From the NCBI GenBank assembly GCA_037176705.1, contig CM073886.1, forward strand, positions 13,352,501 to 13,416,500: 64,000 bases of DNA, read 5' to 3'. Source of the stretch: Molossus alvarezi (taxonomy: Eukaryota; Chordata; Mammalia; Chiroptera; Molossidae). This document shows, piece after piece, positions 36,401 through 48,400 of this stretch. The notes below the pieces were generated by a model. The model did no database searches and was not told the DNA's origin. It was given only the letters and a program-made list of their open reading frames with translations. How positions within the stretch are numbered: position 1 is the stretch's first letter; every line of letters begins with the position of its first letter. The translations under genes and the position numbers were made by a program.

Positions 36401-39400
36401 CGCCGTGAGTTCCCAGGGCTATTTGCTGGCAAGTGGTATTTTCCAAGCTCCCCATCCACCTTGCCCCAGCTTCAACATAGGCTGGGCCCTTGCTCTGTCT
36501 CACCTGAGTAGGGCAGGCTGGGGATGGTGTGGGGGGACGCATGGAATTCTCCTCAAGCCCTGGGGCCCTCCCAGCCATGTGAGGTAACTGCTGGTATCCA
36601 TAGGGCTCAGTTGAAGCCTGAGCCCTTCAGCTAGGGACCCCCACACATAGCCCTGGCCCCCATCCCAGTGGCCCTGGGCCCCCATCTGGCCTTGCTGACC
36701 TGGGATTAGGGCCCTTCCCTCATATCTGACATTGCTGGCCTCCCTGACTTCCTGATGAAGCAACTGGTGCAGGTGTGGGGGTGCACTCCTTCCCAGAGGC
36801 AACCCCTGAGTGGACTGTGCCACACTAAGGCCTGCATGAAGTCACAGTGCCATCTGGTGGCCACTCCCTGAATGGGAGGCAGTTCTCACTGAGGTCCTGG
36901 GGAGCCTCTTCTTGTACCTCGGGCAGGCAACCCCACAAGGTATCTGAGACACAGTATGTGGGGTGCAGCACTTGCTGCTGGCTGAGCACCCCGAGGCCCC
37001 ACCCGGGGCTGGACGCCCTTCTGCCTGCAGGAAGGTACTGGACGTGGGCCTCCAGGCAGCGTTTGCTCCCAGGACTGGCCGGCTGGTGGGGGGCAGGAGG
37101 ATGTAGGGAGTGTCCCCCTTCACTTGGCCTTCATCCATGTCCCTTCACCCTTTATCCAGGCACACAGAGGGCTGCAGATCCTCCAGGCCCAGTCACTAAA
37201 CTCACCCTAAAGCTATCACCATACTTGGGGCTTCTTCCATGTGCTAGAGTCACACGGGGGTCCGTGCAGGGCCAAGGGGCGGGGCTCGGCGGCCCTCGTT
37301 TCAGAGGAGACATCTGTAGCACTTGCTGGGGTCCAGGCTGGGCAGCACCCCGAGGTGCCCACCTGTGTGTGCAGCCTCAGTGTAGGTAACTGTAGTTGGA
37401 GAAACCTGGTGGAGGGGCCGCCGGCAGCCTCCAGCCTCCATCTGGGGCCCACTCTGTGCCTCAGTTTCCCTCTGTACGTGGGTTGGCGGCAGTATTTGAG
37501 GCTGGTGTCGAGACTCTGTCCCCTAACACCCAGATGATGGGGCAGGTGCAGGGGTGCAGAGGACTTGGCACCCTGGCAGTGGTGGGGGGATTGGCACAGG
37601 CCCTGGGGTCCAGCTCCCCCGTGCTTCCCCGTGGCTGTCAGCCTCCTGCTTTGACCCTTGACTCAGCTGCCTGCCCCCACGTGGTTCGAGCACGTCAGCA
37701 TGCTGGTCATCATGCTCAACTGTGTCACCCTGGGCATGTTCCGGCCTTGTGAGGACGTCAAGTGCCGCTCGGAGCGCTGCAGCATCCTGGAGGTGGGGCT
37801 GGGCAGGTGGGCCGGCCCACTGCCGTGAGTGGCCCTTAGGGACACCCCTCCCTGGGTGTGGGGGGCACGGCCCAGTGCTTAGGCTCCCCTCCCACCAGGC
37901 CTTCGACGACTTCATCTTCGCCTTCTTCGCGGTGGAGATGGTCATCAAGATGGTCGCCCTGGGGCTGTTCGGGCAGAAGTGCTACCTGGGCGACACGTGG
38001 AACAGGCTGGACTTCTTCATCGTCATGGCGGGGTACAGCTCCACACCACTCCACAGCCCACTCTGTTAAGCCAGGGCTGGCCAGGGGGCTGAAGCACCCG
38101 ACGTGGCCCCTTGCCTGACCAAGCCTGGCCCGGAACCCCACCCCTCAGACTCCACAGGTGGCCTGGGGTCCCCAAGGAAGAGGGATGAAACAGGTGCACT
38201 CTGGAGGGGTCCAGGTGCAGCCTGGTCTGGGAGGTGGCTGGAGGTGGGAAGCCAGTATGGCCTCTGCCAGAGATGGACACTGGTCCTGGTGATCCCTGTG
38301 GGAGCACAGCGGTGGCAGATGGACACAGGTTGTCCAAGAGGGTGAGGTGCACCCAGTGGTGACTCAGGGTCCAGCCTGGCTGGGGCATAGCTTGGGAACC
38401 AGCTCTCCACCCGAGCCTCCTCCCTCTGCCCTCCCCAGCATGATGGAGTACTCCCTGGACGGACACAATGTGAGCCTCTCAGCCATCCGGACAGTGCGTG
38501 TGCTGCGGCCCCTTCGTGCCATCAACCGTGTGCCCAGTAAGTGACCAGTGTCCCCAGTAAGTGACCAGTGTCCCCAACCCGAGGCAAGCCTCTGTCTTGC
38601 CAGCCCTGCTGAGAGCCTTCGGGTCCCCCTTGGACCCCGGGCCAGGGTGCCACACTGCCCACCTGGGTCCTGGGGGGGAGGGACTGTGGGCCCCGAGCAG
38701 TCGCCACTGTTTTTCTGGGAAAGACACAGCAACCCTGGACCAACTTGGGGTGTGACGGGCAGACTGTGGGCTCCTCATCTGCACAGGCCCTGGTGGCTTC
38801 ATTTTCTGGCCCATTTCTGTGATTCTCATGGTCAATCCCTGCCAGAGGCTGGGGTCCTTCAGGGAGGCGTGGAGAAGCTTCTGGGCAGTGATGTGGCCGC
38901 TCACTGGGGACACGGCCTGTCCTCACTCTAGTCATCGGCCCAGACGGGGATGGGTGGTGGTTTCTGTGTCTTCAGAGTGTTCTGTGCTGTGGCTAAACCC
39001 AGGGGCCAGTGCCCATGTGACTGTGGAAGGGTGTGTATGTATATGTGGGGGGTAGGGGGAGGCGGGGTCTGTGTGTACCATGTAGCTGTGTACACAGCCT
39101 TTTTGGTTGCCTGGACCAGGTCCTGGTGACCTTGGCACCCAAAACCCAGGTTAGGGCTTGTCCTGCAGCCCTTTCTGACAAGTCACATACCCCAGGGCGT
39201 GGGCTCCCTCCCCCTGGGGCCATCAACTCCACCAAAGGGCAGGTGGGTCAGGGTTGTGCTGTGGGAACCCACCCACCCCGCCTCTTTCTGGTGCAGAATT
39301 CTGCTCCATCGTGATTCACACAGGGATGGAAAGACTCTGCTCCCCAACCCCAACCCGGCTGCAAGACCTCCAGGCTCTCAAGCATGGAGGCGGAGCCAAA

Positions 39401-42400
39401 ACCCAAGCTGCTAGGAGTCCCCAAGGGTGCTGCTCCCATGACGGAGCTGGGGTTTCTGGACTCGTGGTCTACTCCTGGGGCACGGTCCTGGCCATGATTC
39501 AAAAGGAAGAGGGTTGTGCCTATCCTGCAACCCTCCTGGCCAGCAGCCTTGCCCTCTGTGGCGTGGTCCTGACCCAGAGGCGTCATTGTCCCTTGGGGCC
39601 TGCTGGACATGTAGGGGCCATGTGCAGTCCCCTGCAGAGAGCCACACTACCAATCTGTGACTAGTGGGATGGTTCAGGCGGGGCTGGGGGCCCAAGGGAC
39701 GCTCCCAGGGTCCCTGTGCTGACGCCTACCCTGCCACTTGCAGGTATGCGTATCCTGGTCACACTGCTGCTGGACACGCTGCCTATGCTGGGGAACGTGC
39801 TTCTGCTCTGCTTCTTTGTCTTCTTCATCTTCGGCATCGTGGGCGTGCAGCTCTGGGCCGGCCTGCTCCGCAATCGCTGCTTCCTGGACAGCACCTTGGC
39901 CAGGTGTGAGGCCGGCCCCCAGCGCTGTGCCGACGGGCTCTTCCCCGCAGGCGCCTTGGCACCCCCCCCCAGGGGCACACCCTCCCTGGAAAACCTCTGT
40001 CTTGGGCCTGGGGTCTTGGCTTCTGGGTTTCTTGCCTGTCTCTTACCTATTTTTATGTGTATTACTGTCTCTCACTTTCTGTTTGTCTTCGTCTCTGTAT
40101 CTATTTTTCTTCCTGTCTTTCTTTCTTTGAATCCCCCATTGTCCCTCACCCCCCCTTCCCTCTCTCTCTCCCTGTGCCCCTCACCGGGCCGCCTGCCCCC
40201 AGGAACAACAACCTCACCTTCCTGCGGCCATACTACCAGACCGAGGAGGGCGACGAGAACCCCTTCATCTGCTCCTCGCGCCGAGACAACGGCATGCAGA
40301 AGTGCTCCCACATCCCCAGCCGCCGCGAGCTGCGCGTGGAGTGCACGCTGGGCTGGGAGGCCTACGGGCAGCCGCAGGCCGAGGGCGCGGGCGGCACCGG
40401 CCACAATGCCTGCATCAACTGGAACCAGTACTACAACGTCTGCCGCTCCGGCGACTTCAACCCCCACAACGGTGCCATCAACTTCGACAACATTGGCTAC
40501 GCCTGGATCGCCATCTTCCAGGTGGGCACTGGCTGTGTGGCCTTTGTTTCCACATTGTGGTGGGTGCTGAGCATGCAGGGCCTTGGAGGCGGTTGGCCCT
40601 GGTGCTTACTTGCCCCACCAGCCTCACATCCCAACTCTGAGGGGACACAGGCCTGCCACCCTCCCAGCGCCATCTGTGTGTCCAACCACCTGCCCCCTGC
40701 ACAGGTGATCACGCTGGAGGGCTGGGTGGACATCATGTACTACGTCATGGATGCTCACTCCTTCTACAACTTCATCTACTTCATTCTGCTCATAATCGTG
40801 AGTACGGGGCGTGGGGCGTGTCCTGGTTGGCAGGGCAGGACTTCACAGCCATAGGTGTTGGTGGAGGTCCGTCTGAGTTGTGACTGCTAATCTCAGACTT
40901 ACAAGCCCCTTAGTGGATGTCCTCCTGGCCCCCAGGGTCCATCCATGTGCCTGTTGGTGCCCCAGCATGCACCGTCCCAGCCTTTGCTGTCCCTCATGGG
41001 TCCCAGCATTGGCTGAGCTACAAGGCGGGGGCAGAGACCCAGGGCTGCCAGGCAGACAGGTGGGGCCCATGGTAGAGTGTGGGGCTTCCATGCAGTCCCC
41101 AGGGGAGGCAGTGGGAAGGTGTGGGAGGGCAGAGCTCACTTCCAGGAGATCTCAGATAGCATCCCAGGACCTTTCATGGCCAGGTCCTGTCTGCAGGTTG
41201 CAGAAGAGTCAGGACTCTGTACAGTGTGTGAGACCTCCCAGACCCTCCACAGTCACGTGGCCCCAGTGTGTGAGACCTCCCACGCCCTCCAGCCACGTGG
41301 CCCCAGTGTGTGTGACCTCCCAGGCCCTCCAGCCACGTGGCCCCAGTGTGTGAGACCTCCCAGGCCCTCCAGCCACGTGGCCCCAGTGTGTGAGACCTCC
41401 CAGGTCCTCCATAGTCACGTGGCCCCAGATGTAGCCCTCACTTGATCTGGGCAGGGTCTTTGCGGACCCAGCAGTGAACAGAACAGGCAGATGTCCATCC
41501 TTGTCTCAGATAATCATGACGAGCAGAGGAGTTTTTCATAGTGACTATGTCATAGAGGAAGGCCCGACTAGAAAGGGCAAGGTGACCACAGCCGAGGGTC
41601 TCGTCAGGGACAGACCTGAGGAGAACCCCTTCATCTGCTCCTGCCTCACAGATGGCGGGAAGGGGGGTCTCCTCATATGTCCTCCATCTGTCCACAAACA
41701 GATGAGAAGCACCTACTTCAGATCACCTGTCCGAGATGCTGGGCTCAGCATCAAGTCAGCAGGGGCCCCGCCCATCGTGGGGAGGCCCCACTGGCCGCAG
41801 TCCAGGCCTGTCCCTGGCCCCTGGAGTGGGTGGTGCACAGTAGGCTTCAGTGTTTCAGCAGGGACTCAGTCACTGTTGTATAGAAACCGCAGCCACTGCC
41901 CGGCCTCCGGGGCAGATGGGTCTCCGTGTCCCCTCTTCCCCAGTTCCCTGGGGCACACAGCCTGGTGAGCGAGGCCCTGGACGGGCTGTCGGAAGGCTCA
42001 ACACCGCCCGCCCGCCACAGGTGGGTTCCTTCTTCATGATCAACCTGTGCCTGGTGGTGATCGCTACGCAGTTCTCAGAGACGAAGCAGCGGGAGAACCA
42101 GCTGATGCGGGAGCAGCGCGCCCGCTACCTGTCCGACGACAGCACGCTGGCCAGCTTCTCGGAGCCAGGCAGCTGCTACGAGGAGCTGCTCAAGTACGTG
42201 GGCCACATCTGCCGCAAGGTCAAGCGGCGCGGCCTGCGCCTCTTTGCGCACTGGCAGAGCCGTTGGTGCAAGAAGGTGGACCCTAGCAGTGCCCTCCACG
42301 GCCAGGGCCTTGGGCACCGACCGCGGCGGACAGGCAGGCGTGCAGCCTCCATTCACCATCTGGTCTACCACCACCACCATCACCACCACCACCACTACCA

Positions 42401-45400
42401 CTTCAGCCACGGCAGCCCACGCCGGCCCGGCCCTGAGCAAGACACCAGAGACACCAGGCTGGTACGGGCTGGCACACTGCCCTCACCACCCTCGCCCGGC
42501 CCGGAGCCCCTCGATGCCGAGTCAGTGCACAGCGTCTACCATGCAGACTGCCACGTGGAGGGGCCGCAGGAGAGGGCCCAGGTGCTGCAGGCTGCAGCCA
42601 CCGCCGCCAGCCTCAAGCTGGCCATGGGGCTGGGCGCCATGAATTACCCCACGATCCTTCCCTCAGCAGCGGGTAGCGGCAAGGGTGGCACCAGCCCTGG
42701 GCCCAAGGGGAAGCGGGCCAGTAGGCCACCAGGAGCTGGAGGGCACAGCTCCCTCAGCCTCAGCAGCCACGACCCCTATGAGAAGATCCAGCATTTGGTT
42801 GGGGAACACGGTAAGGACTCCAGCCTCACTTTGCTGAGTGTGGGACGGGACCCAGGGATGTTGTCCCCATGTGTGTGCTCTCCAGGAGGCCCTGGGCGAG
42901 AGGGTACCCGCTCTGTCCACCCTGTGGTAGCCCCAAGCAGCCATTGGCTTGGGACCGTGAGCGTTTGCCACGTGCAAGTGAGAGTTCTGAGGTGGCAGAG
43001 CATCGCCCACACCCGGCCCCCAGAGGGACCGTCTCAAGGAGTGGGGAGGAGTCCAGGTTACAGTGCCCCTAAAGGTTGAGGAGGGGCGACCAGGTGCCCC
43101 TCACCATTCTCCTACCTGAGGCCTCTGCTTCACCCACCTGGGACGGGTGGTCGAAGGAGAGGCCCTTTGACCATGGGGTGGCCAGGTCCCATGCAGATTG
43201 CAGCTCCCCCAAGGGATGTGTGCGAGTGTGTAGACTGCAGTGCACCTGAAGCAGGGAGGGGTGTGCCAGGACCACCGTGTGCCCTCGTGCACTGTGCCCG
43301 GGTGTGAGAGCCAGCAGGCCATGGTGCACGTGTGTCCAGCCCTGCACTGCCCCGGGGGCGGCCCCAGCCTCGGGGGCCCGTGAGTGGTAGTGAGTCCAAG
43401 CCACAGCTTTGGGGGCGGAGTGTACCTGGGTCCAGGAGACTGAGCACAGGGCACGGTGCACAGTGCTCCTCAGTCGTCCTCATCTGGCCCACGTGGGAGT
43501 GGTGATGGTTGACGTGTCAGATTGTGTGCAGCGTTGAAGTTAATTTCACCTCTAACGTGGCTGCTAGAAAACAGCTCACATTACATTTCTGGATGGTGTG
43601 TACCGAGGACAGATGAGCTTCTGTGCCCCTCTGTGTCCCTGCCACTGTGTTTGAACAGAGCACATCTGTATAGGGTTTGCATGAGTGTGCTGGCTGTATG
43701 TGTATGTTCCTAGGTGGGCACGTGTGCCCATTTGTATGTGCAGGTATGCCCAGGTGTGCACATGTGTCCAGGGAGTGTGTGTTCCTAGGTATGAGTATGC
43801 CCAGGTGTGTACTGTTCACCCTACAACAGCCTCTGCATGGGCTTGGGTCCCCCCCACGTGTGACCACCAAGTGGCCTGACCCTGCCTGTGCCCTTCACCC
43901 CTCAGGACTGGGCCGGGCCCCCAGCCGCCTGTCAGGCCTGAGTGTGCCCTGCCCCCTGCCCAGCCCCCAGGCGGGCACGCTGACCTGCGAGCTGAAGGAT
44001 TGTCCATACTGCGCTAGTGCCCTGGGAGACCCTGAGTTGGAGTTCAGTGACTCGGAGAGCGGAGACTCAGATGGCAACGTGGTCTATGAGTTCACACAGG
44101 ACGTGCGGCACGGGGACCGCCGTGACCCCATGCAGCCGACCCCCATGGCGGACACACCGGCCCAGGGCGGTGTGCGGAGGCGGGCACAGCAACGGGTGGC
44201 CTCTGGCAAGCATGGCGGGCTTGGCCACGTGTGGGCCACTGTCAGTGGCAAGCTGCGCAGGATCGTGGACAGCAAGTACTTCAACCGCGGCATCATGATG
44301 GCCATCCTCACCAACACGCTGAGCATGGGCGTGGAGTACCACGAGCAGGTGGGTGGGCGCAGGGACACCTGCCCTGGGTGAGTTGGGACTGTTGTCATGA
44401 CCCTGGGGAGCGTGTTCCTTGCGTGTCTCCTCTAGGTGTTAGTTTCTCGTGGACCACACTGCGGTTGTGGAGGCTGGGGACAGAGGTGAAGTTGGAGCCA
44501 GATGGTTTTATCAGTTACTCAGGTGCTCACCTCTCCTGTGGGCTGCGTCTCTGCTGAGTGGTGGGCAGTTACTGTGGCGCCTGCCTGGAGATTCTCATCT
44601 GGGGAGAGGCTGAGACCACACCCAGAGGCAGCAGGGGCTGAGCGTTTCCCAGGTCATCTGGTGGCTCTTCTCCGGAGGAGACCCCTAGCCCAGCTCTTGC
44701 AGAGAGAGGCCCCCCTTACATGAGCCAAACCCACTGGCAGCAGCCACCAGGGTACCTCTCGGAGGCCAGAGAGTGGTGATGTGGAAGGGCCCTGGGAGGA
44801 GGACTTGGTGCTGTTGGCCCCGCACAGGGCCCTGCCAGGGAGGGCGGCAGCCGGGCCTGGCAGGCAGACAGTGTCCTCTCAGGACCAGTGTCACTTTACT
44901 TTTAATGACCAAATCAACTTCTTCATCTGCCCATTGGTTTTACTCAAGTCACTTAAGCCATTTTCTTTCATCCTGGAGCAATTTAGGGGAAATGCAAGCA
45001 GCGTCCGCTGTAAGCAGGCCCCAGGCAGGAGGTTCTCTTCGTGAGGGCGAGACCCAGGTCAGGGACATCAGCGGGCTTCAGGGAGCCCTGGAATGAAAGA
45101 GACTCTGCCACATGTGTACACAACACGTGCACAGGTACACACATGTACACTATCATTACATGTCCACAGGTAAACATATGCACAGCTTATTCCGTGTGAA
45201 CATGTGCACAGGCATGTACACATGAGCGGCCATGTGTACGTCCACCGCACATGTAGCACGTTTGTAGGCTTGCACACATAAGCCAGACACACTGACACAT
45301 GCATAGGCACAAGTAAACATACAAATACATGAACACATGCTGGTGCATACTTACACAGGCAGGTTAGAGTGTCCCCAGGAAGGGTGTGTCTCAGGCCTTC

Positions 45401-48400
45401 TGCCAACAAGGAAGGGTGGCCTTCGGAGGCACCACCCTTACTCTCTGTGCCCCAAGCCCTCCCATGCCCACCCTGAACCCTGGCACAGGTGCTCCAGGCC
45501 CTGTTTGCATGGCCTGTGCTTGGGAACCCAGGGAGTCTTCAGAGCCCCAGTATCAGATGTGCTGATGGAAAGGTCATGAAGGGCCAGGGTCCATCTGGAA
45601 GGGACATCCCTGGGGCCAGCTTCCTCCTTCAGACAGCAGCCGATAGGTTCCTAAGAAGCCTATTATAGCCTCTGGGCCTTTGTCCCCTTGATGCAGCCTT
45701 ACCTGCTCCCCATCAGTGGGGACAGTGACATTTCTCTCCTGATGGTCCCTCTGCCACCCACAGCCAGATGAGCTGACCAATGCCCTGGAGATCAGCAACA
45801 TCGTGTTCACCAGCATGTTCGCCCTGGAGATGCTACTGAAGCTCCTGGCCTGCGGCCCACTGGGCTATATCCGGAACCCCTACAACATCTTTGATGGCAT
45901 CATCGTGGTCATCAGGTGGGTCCCTGTCTCCCGTCCAGGCCACAGGGTCCCAGGAGGCTCCAATGTCAGCTTCTGCCAGCAGCATTTGCTGGCCGGCTGC
46001 GGCGATGAGATGCAGGTGGAGTCCTCCCCACGGGCACTGTGCGGTGCACACAGGTCAGCTGCATGGCAGACGTACCTGTTTCTAGACTCTATTGGAGCTG
46101 TTCCCGTCAGGAACAGAGTGGGCGTTCCGTGGCCCTTCAGTATCCCGGCTGGCCTCGGGGGTGTCTGCTGCAGCAGCGTCCACAGAAAGGAGCAGGAGAG
46201 TCTGGGGAAAGTTTCTCCCCCAGGAGGAAGTGGGGCCCTGGGGAATCAAGGGTTCCCTGCCGTGGTGGGGGTGGGGTGAGCAAGAACAGATGAGCCAGGC
46301 AGGGCTATGGAAGGTGCAGGATGGTAAAACCCTCAACTGAGAAGCTTCTGTCTGAGCCAGAGCCAGGGAGACCAGCTGGTTAATTGGCTTCAGAGATATT
46401 GCTGCAGTCACTCAGCCTACTTGGGCATCTTGATGCAGCCAGACCTGCTGCTCGTCATGGGGTTGAGCACAGGCCAGGCTGGCATTCCAGCTTCTGGGAA
46501 GAGGAAGTCCGGAGTCAGGATAGGTGCAGGGATCCACAGTCAGGGAATGGCACCTCCTGACCCTTGGCCTGGCCCACAGCGTCTGGGAGATCATCGGGCA
46601 GGCGGACGGCGGCCTGTCCGTGCTGCGGACCTTCCGGCTGCTGCGGGTGCTGAAGCTGGTGCGCTTCATGCCGGCACTGCGGCGCCAGCTCGTGGTGCTC
46701 ATGAAGACCATGGACAACGTGGCCACCTTCTGCATGCTGCTCATGCTGTTCATCTTCATCTTCAGGTGGGCCCCCACAGAGGAGGCCCCCCGCTGCACTG
46801 GCCTGTGCACCTGGCTTTGGGGCTCTGGGCTTGAGGGGAGGGCAGGTTCTGCAGAAGCTCGGTATCTGGTTTCTTCATCCAGACAGAACTGATTGGATGC
46901 CTTCCGTGTGCAGGCATGTCACGTGAGACCCCAGGCTGGGCTCTTCTCTCGTGGGCTCAACTGAGTGTGGGGACCAGAGAAAGGGTGGGGGCAGCCAGCC
47001 TAGAGTTCATTTGTTGAACACCTGCTGTGCCAGCCTGGCCATAACGGGACTCAGCCCCCAGGGAGAGACGCGCAAGCTGAGACAGGTGCCCCGGGTCCTA
47101 ACCACTGCCCGGAGCCAGAGCGGCCGCTGGTCGTCCCTCCCTCCTCTGGCCTTGGTCTTCCCACCATGGACGTGGGCACTGGAAGGTCCCTGTAAACCAG
47201 GATCCAGCGTGGGGAGGCGTGAAGGAGCAGCTGCCGGCTTTGAAGGTGGCCAGGCAGAGCGGCTCCCTCACCTCACCCCTGTGCTCTCCTCTCCCCACCC
47301 CAGCATCCTGGGTATGCATCTCTTCGGCTGCAAGTTCAGCCTGAAGACAGACACTGGAGATACAGTCCCTGACAGGAAGAACTTCGACTCCCTCCTGTGG
47401 GCCATCGTCACTGTGTTCCAGGTAAAGCTTAGACGGGGGTGGGGGGGGCGGGGGTCCCTGATGTAAATATGGCCCCACGAGAGCCACAGCCCTGCTCAGA
47501 GCAGCTCCTGCGGCCTTGGCTGTGCAGGGCGAGAGCAGCTGATCTGTGAGCAACAGTCGGGACAGCACCTCTGCCCCCTGGGATGGGGCGTGTGTTCTCG
47601 CTGGTGCAGAGCTCCTTCTGGTCCGGGGGGGCTGCCAGCATGCCCCCCTCTTCCCACCATGATGCCCCCCCCCCTTGGTCGGGCCCCCTTGCGCTGCCTC
47701 GCTGCCCCTCTCCTCCAGATCCTCACCCAGGAGGACTGGAACGTCGTCCTGTACAATGGCATGGCCTCCACTTCCTCCTGGGCCGCCCTCTACTTCGTGG
47801 CCCTAATGACCTTTGGCAACTACGTGCTCTTCAACCTACTGGTGGCCATCCTGGTGGAGGGCTTCCAGGCGGAGGTGAGGGGGACTTCCAGGAGGTGGGA
47901 GCCAGCAGGTGGTGGGGGCCCCTGCACAGACTGGCTGGAGAGGCCTCCGTTCTCACCTCGTCTGCCGGGCCCTTCGTCACGCCCACCTCCACGCCAGCCC
48001 TGCCTCACTGTGGGAAGCTCCATGGGGGGTGCTTGGCTCAGACGGCCCCACCCAGGGGAGCCTCACACATGCCTTCTGCTCTGCGGGGCACAGGGTGACG
48101 CCAGCAGGTCTGACACAGACGAAGACAAGACATCCACTCACTTGGAGGAGGATTTTGACAAGTTCAGAGACCTCGGAGCCACAGGTGTGTGTGGGGATGA
48201 TGGGGACAGGGATGGGGAGGGGGTAGTGCCTGCCCTGACCTGGCAGAGATGGGGCTCCCGGGGTCGAGTCCTGGGTGGGCAGATCCCCTTCCCGAGAGCC
48301 CTGCGGGCACGAGTGGACACCTGCTCCTCCAGAGATGAAGATGTACTCCCTGGCGGTGACCCCCAACGGGCACCTGGAGGGCCGAGGCAGCCTACCTCCT

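Larger units (their letters stand above)
450..37680 (+). other. CACNA1H: Intron 2, 37.2-kb U12-type AT-AC intron
   Basis: The 5' end reads ATATCCTT, the consensus of minor-spliceosome AT-AC introns. The 3' end reads CCCCCAC before the G of exon 3. A branch-point-like CCCTTGAC sits about 19 bases from the junction. Joining AACCC to GTGGTTCGAG restores the Pro-Trp junction expected of Cav3.2; no GT-AG pair does so. Known biology: AT-AC introns occur at conserved sites in voltage-gated sodium and calcium channel genes. The body is non-coding: repeats, GC-rich unique sequence and a few AT-rich islands, listed separately. The scattered open frames in it lack conservation cues or splice support. 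Confidence 0.92.
40798..42020 (+). other. CACNA1H: Intron 8 (1.2 kb) with minisatellite and exon 7 echo
   Basis: It holds the E-box minisatellite (41223-41428) and a 22-base exact match to exon 7 (41621-41642). Apart from these it is unique GC-rich sequence. The acceptor is CCGCCACAG. Confidence 0.85.

Noticed and set aside
41223..41428. A CRISPR array
   Set aside because: Units are contiguous 40-42-bp tandem copies without unique spacers, in a mammalian intron.
41474..41968. An additional coding exon of CACNA1H in intron 8
   Set aside because: Only 22 bases match exon 7; exons 8 and 9 already join in phase and give the known protein, and no good splice sites frame the open stretch.
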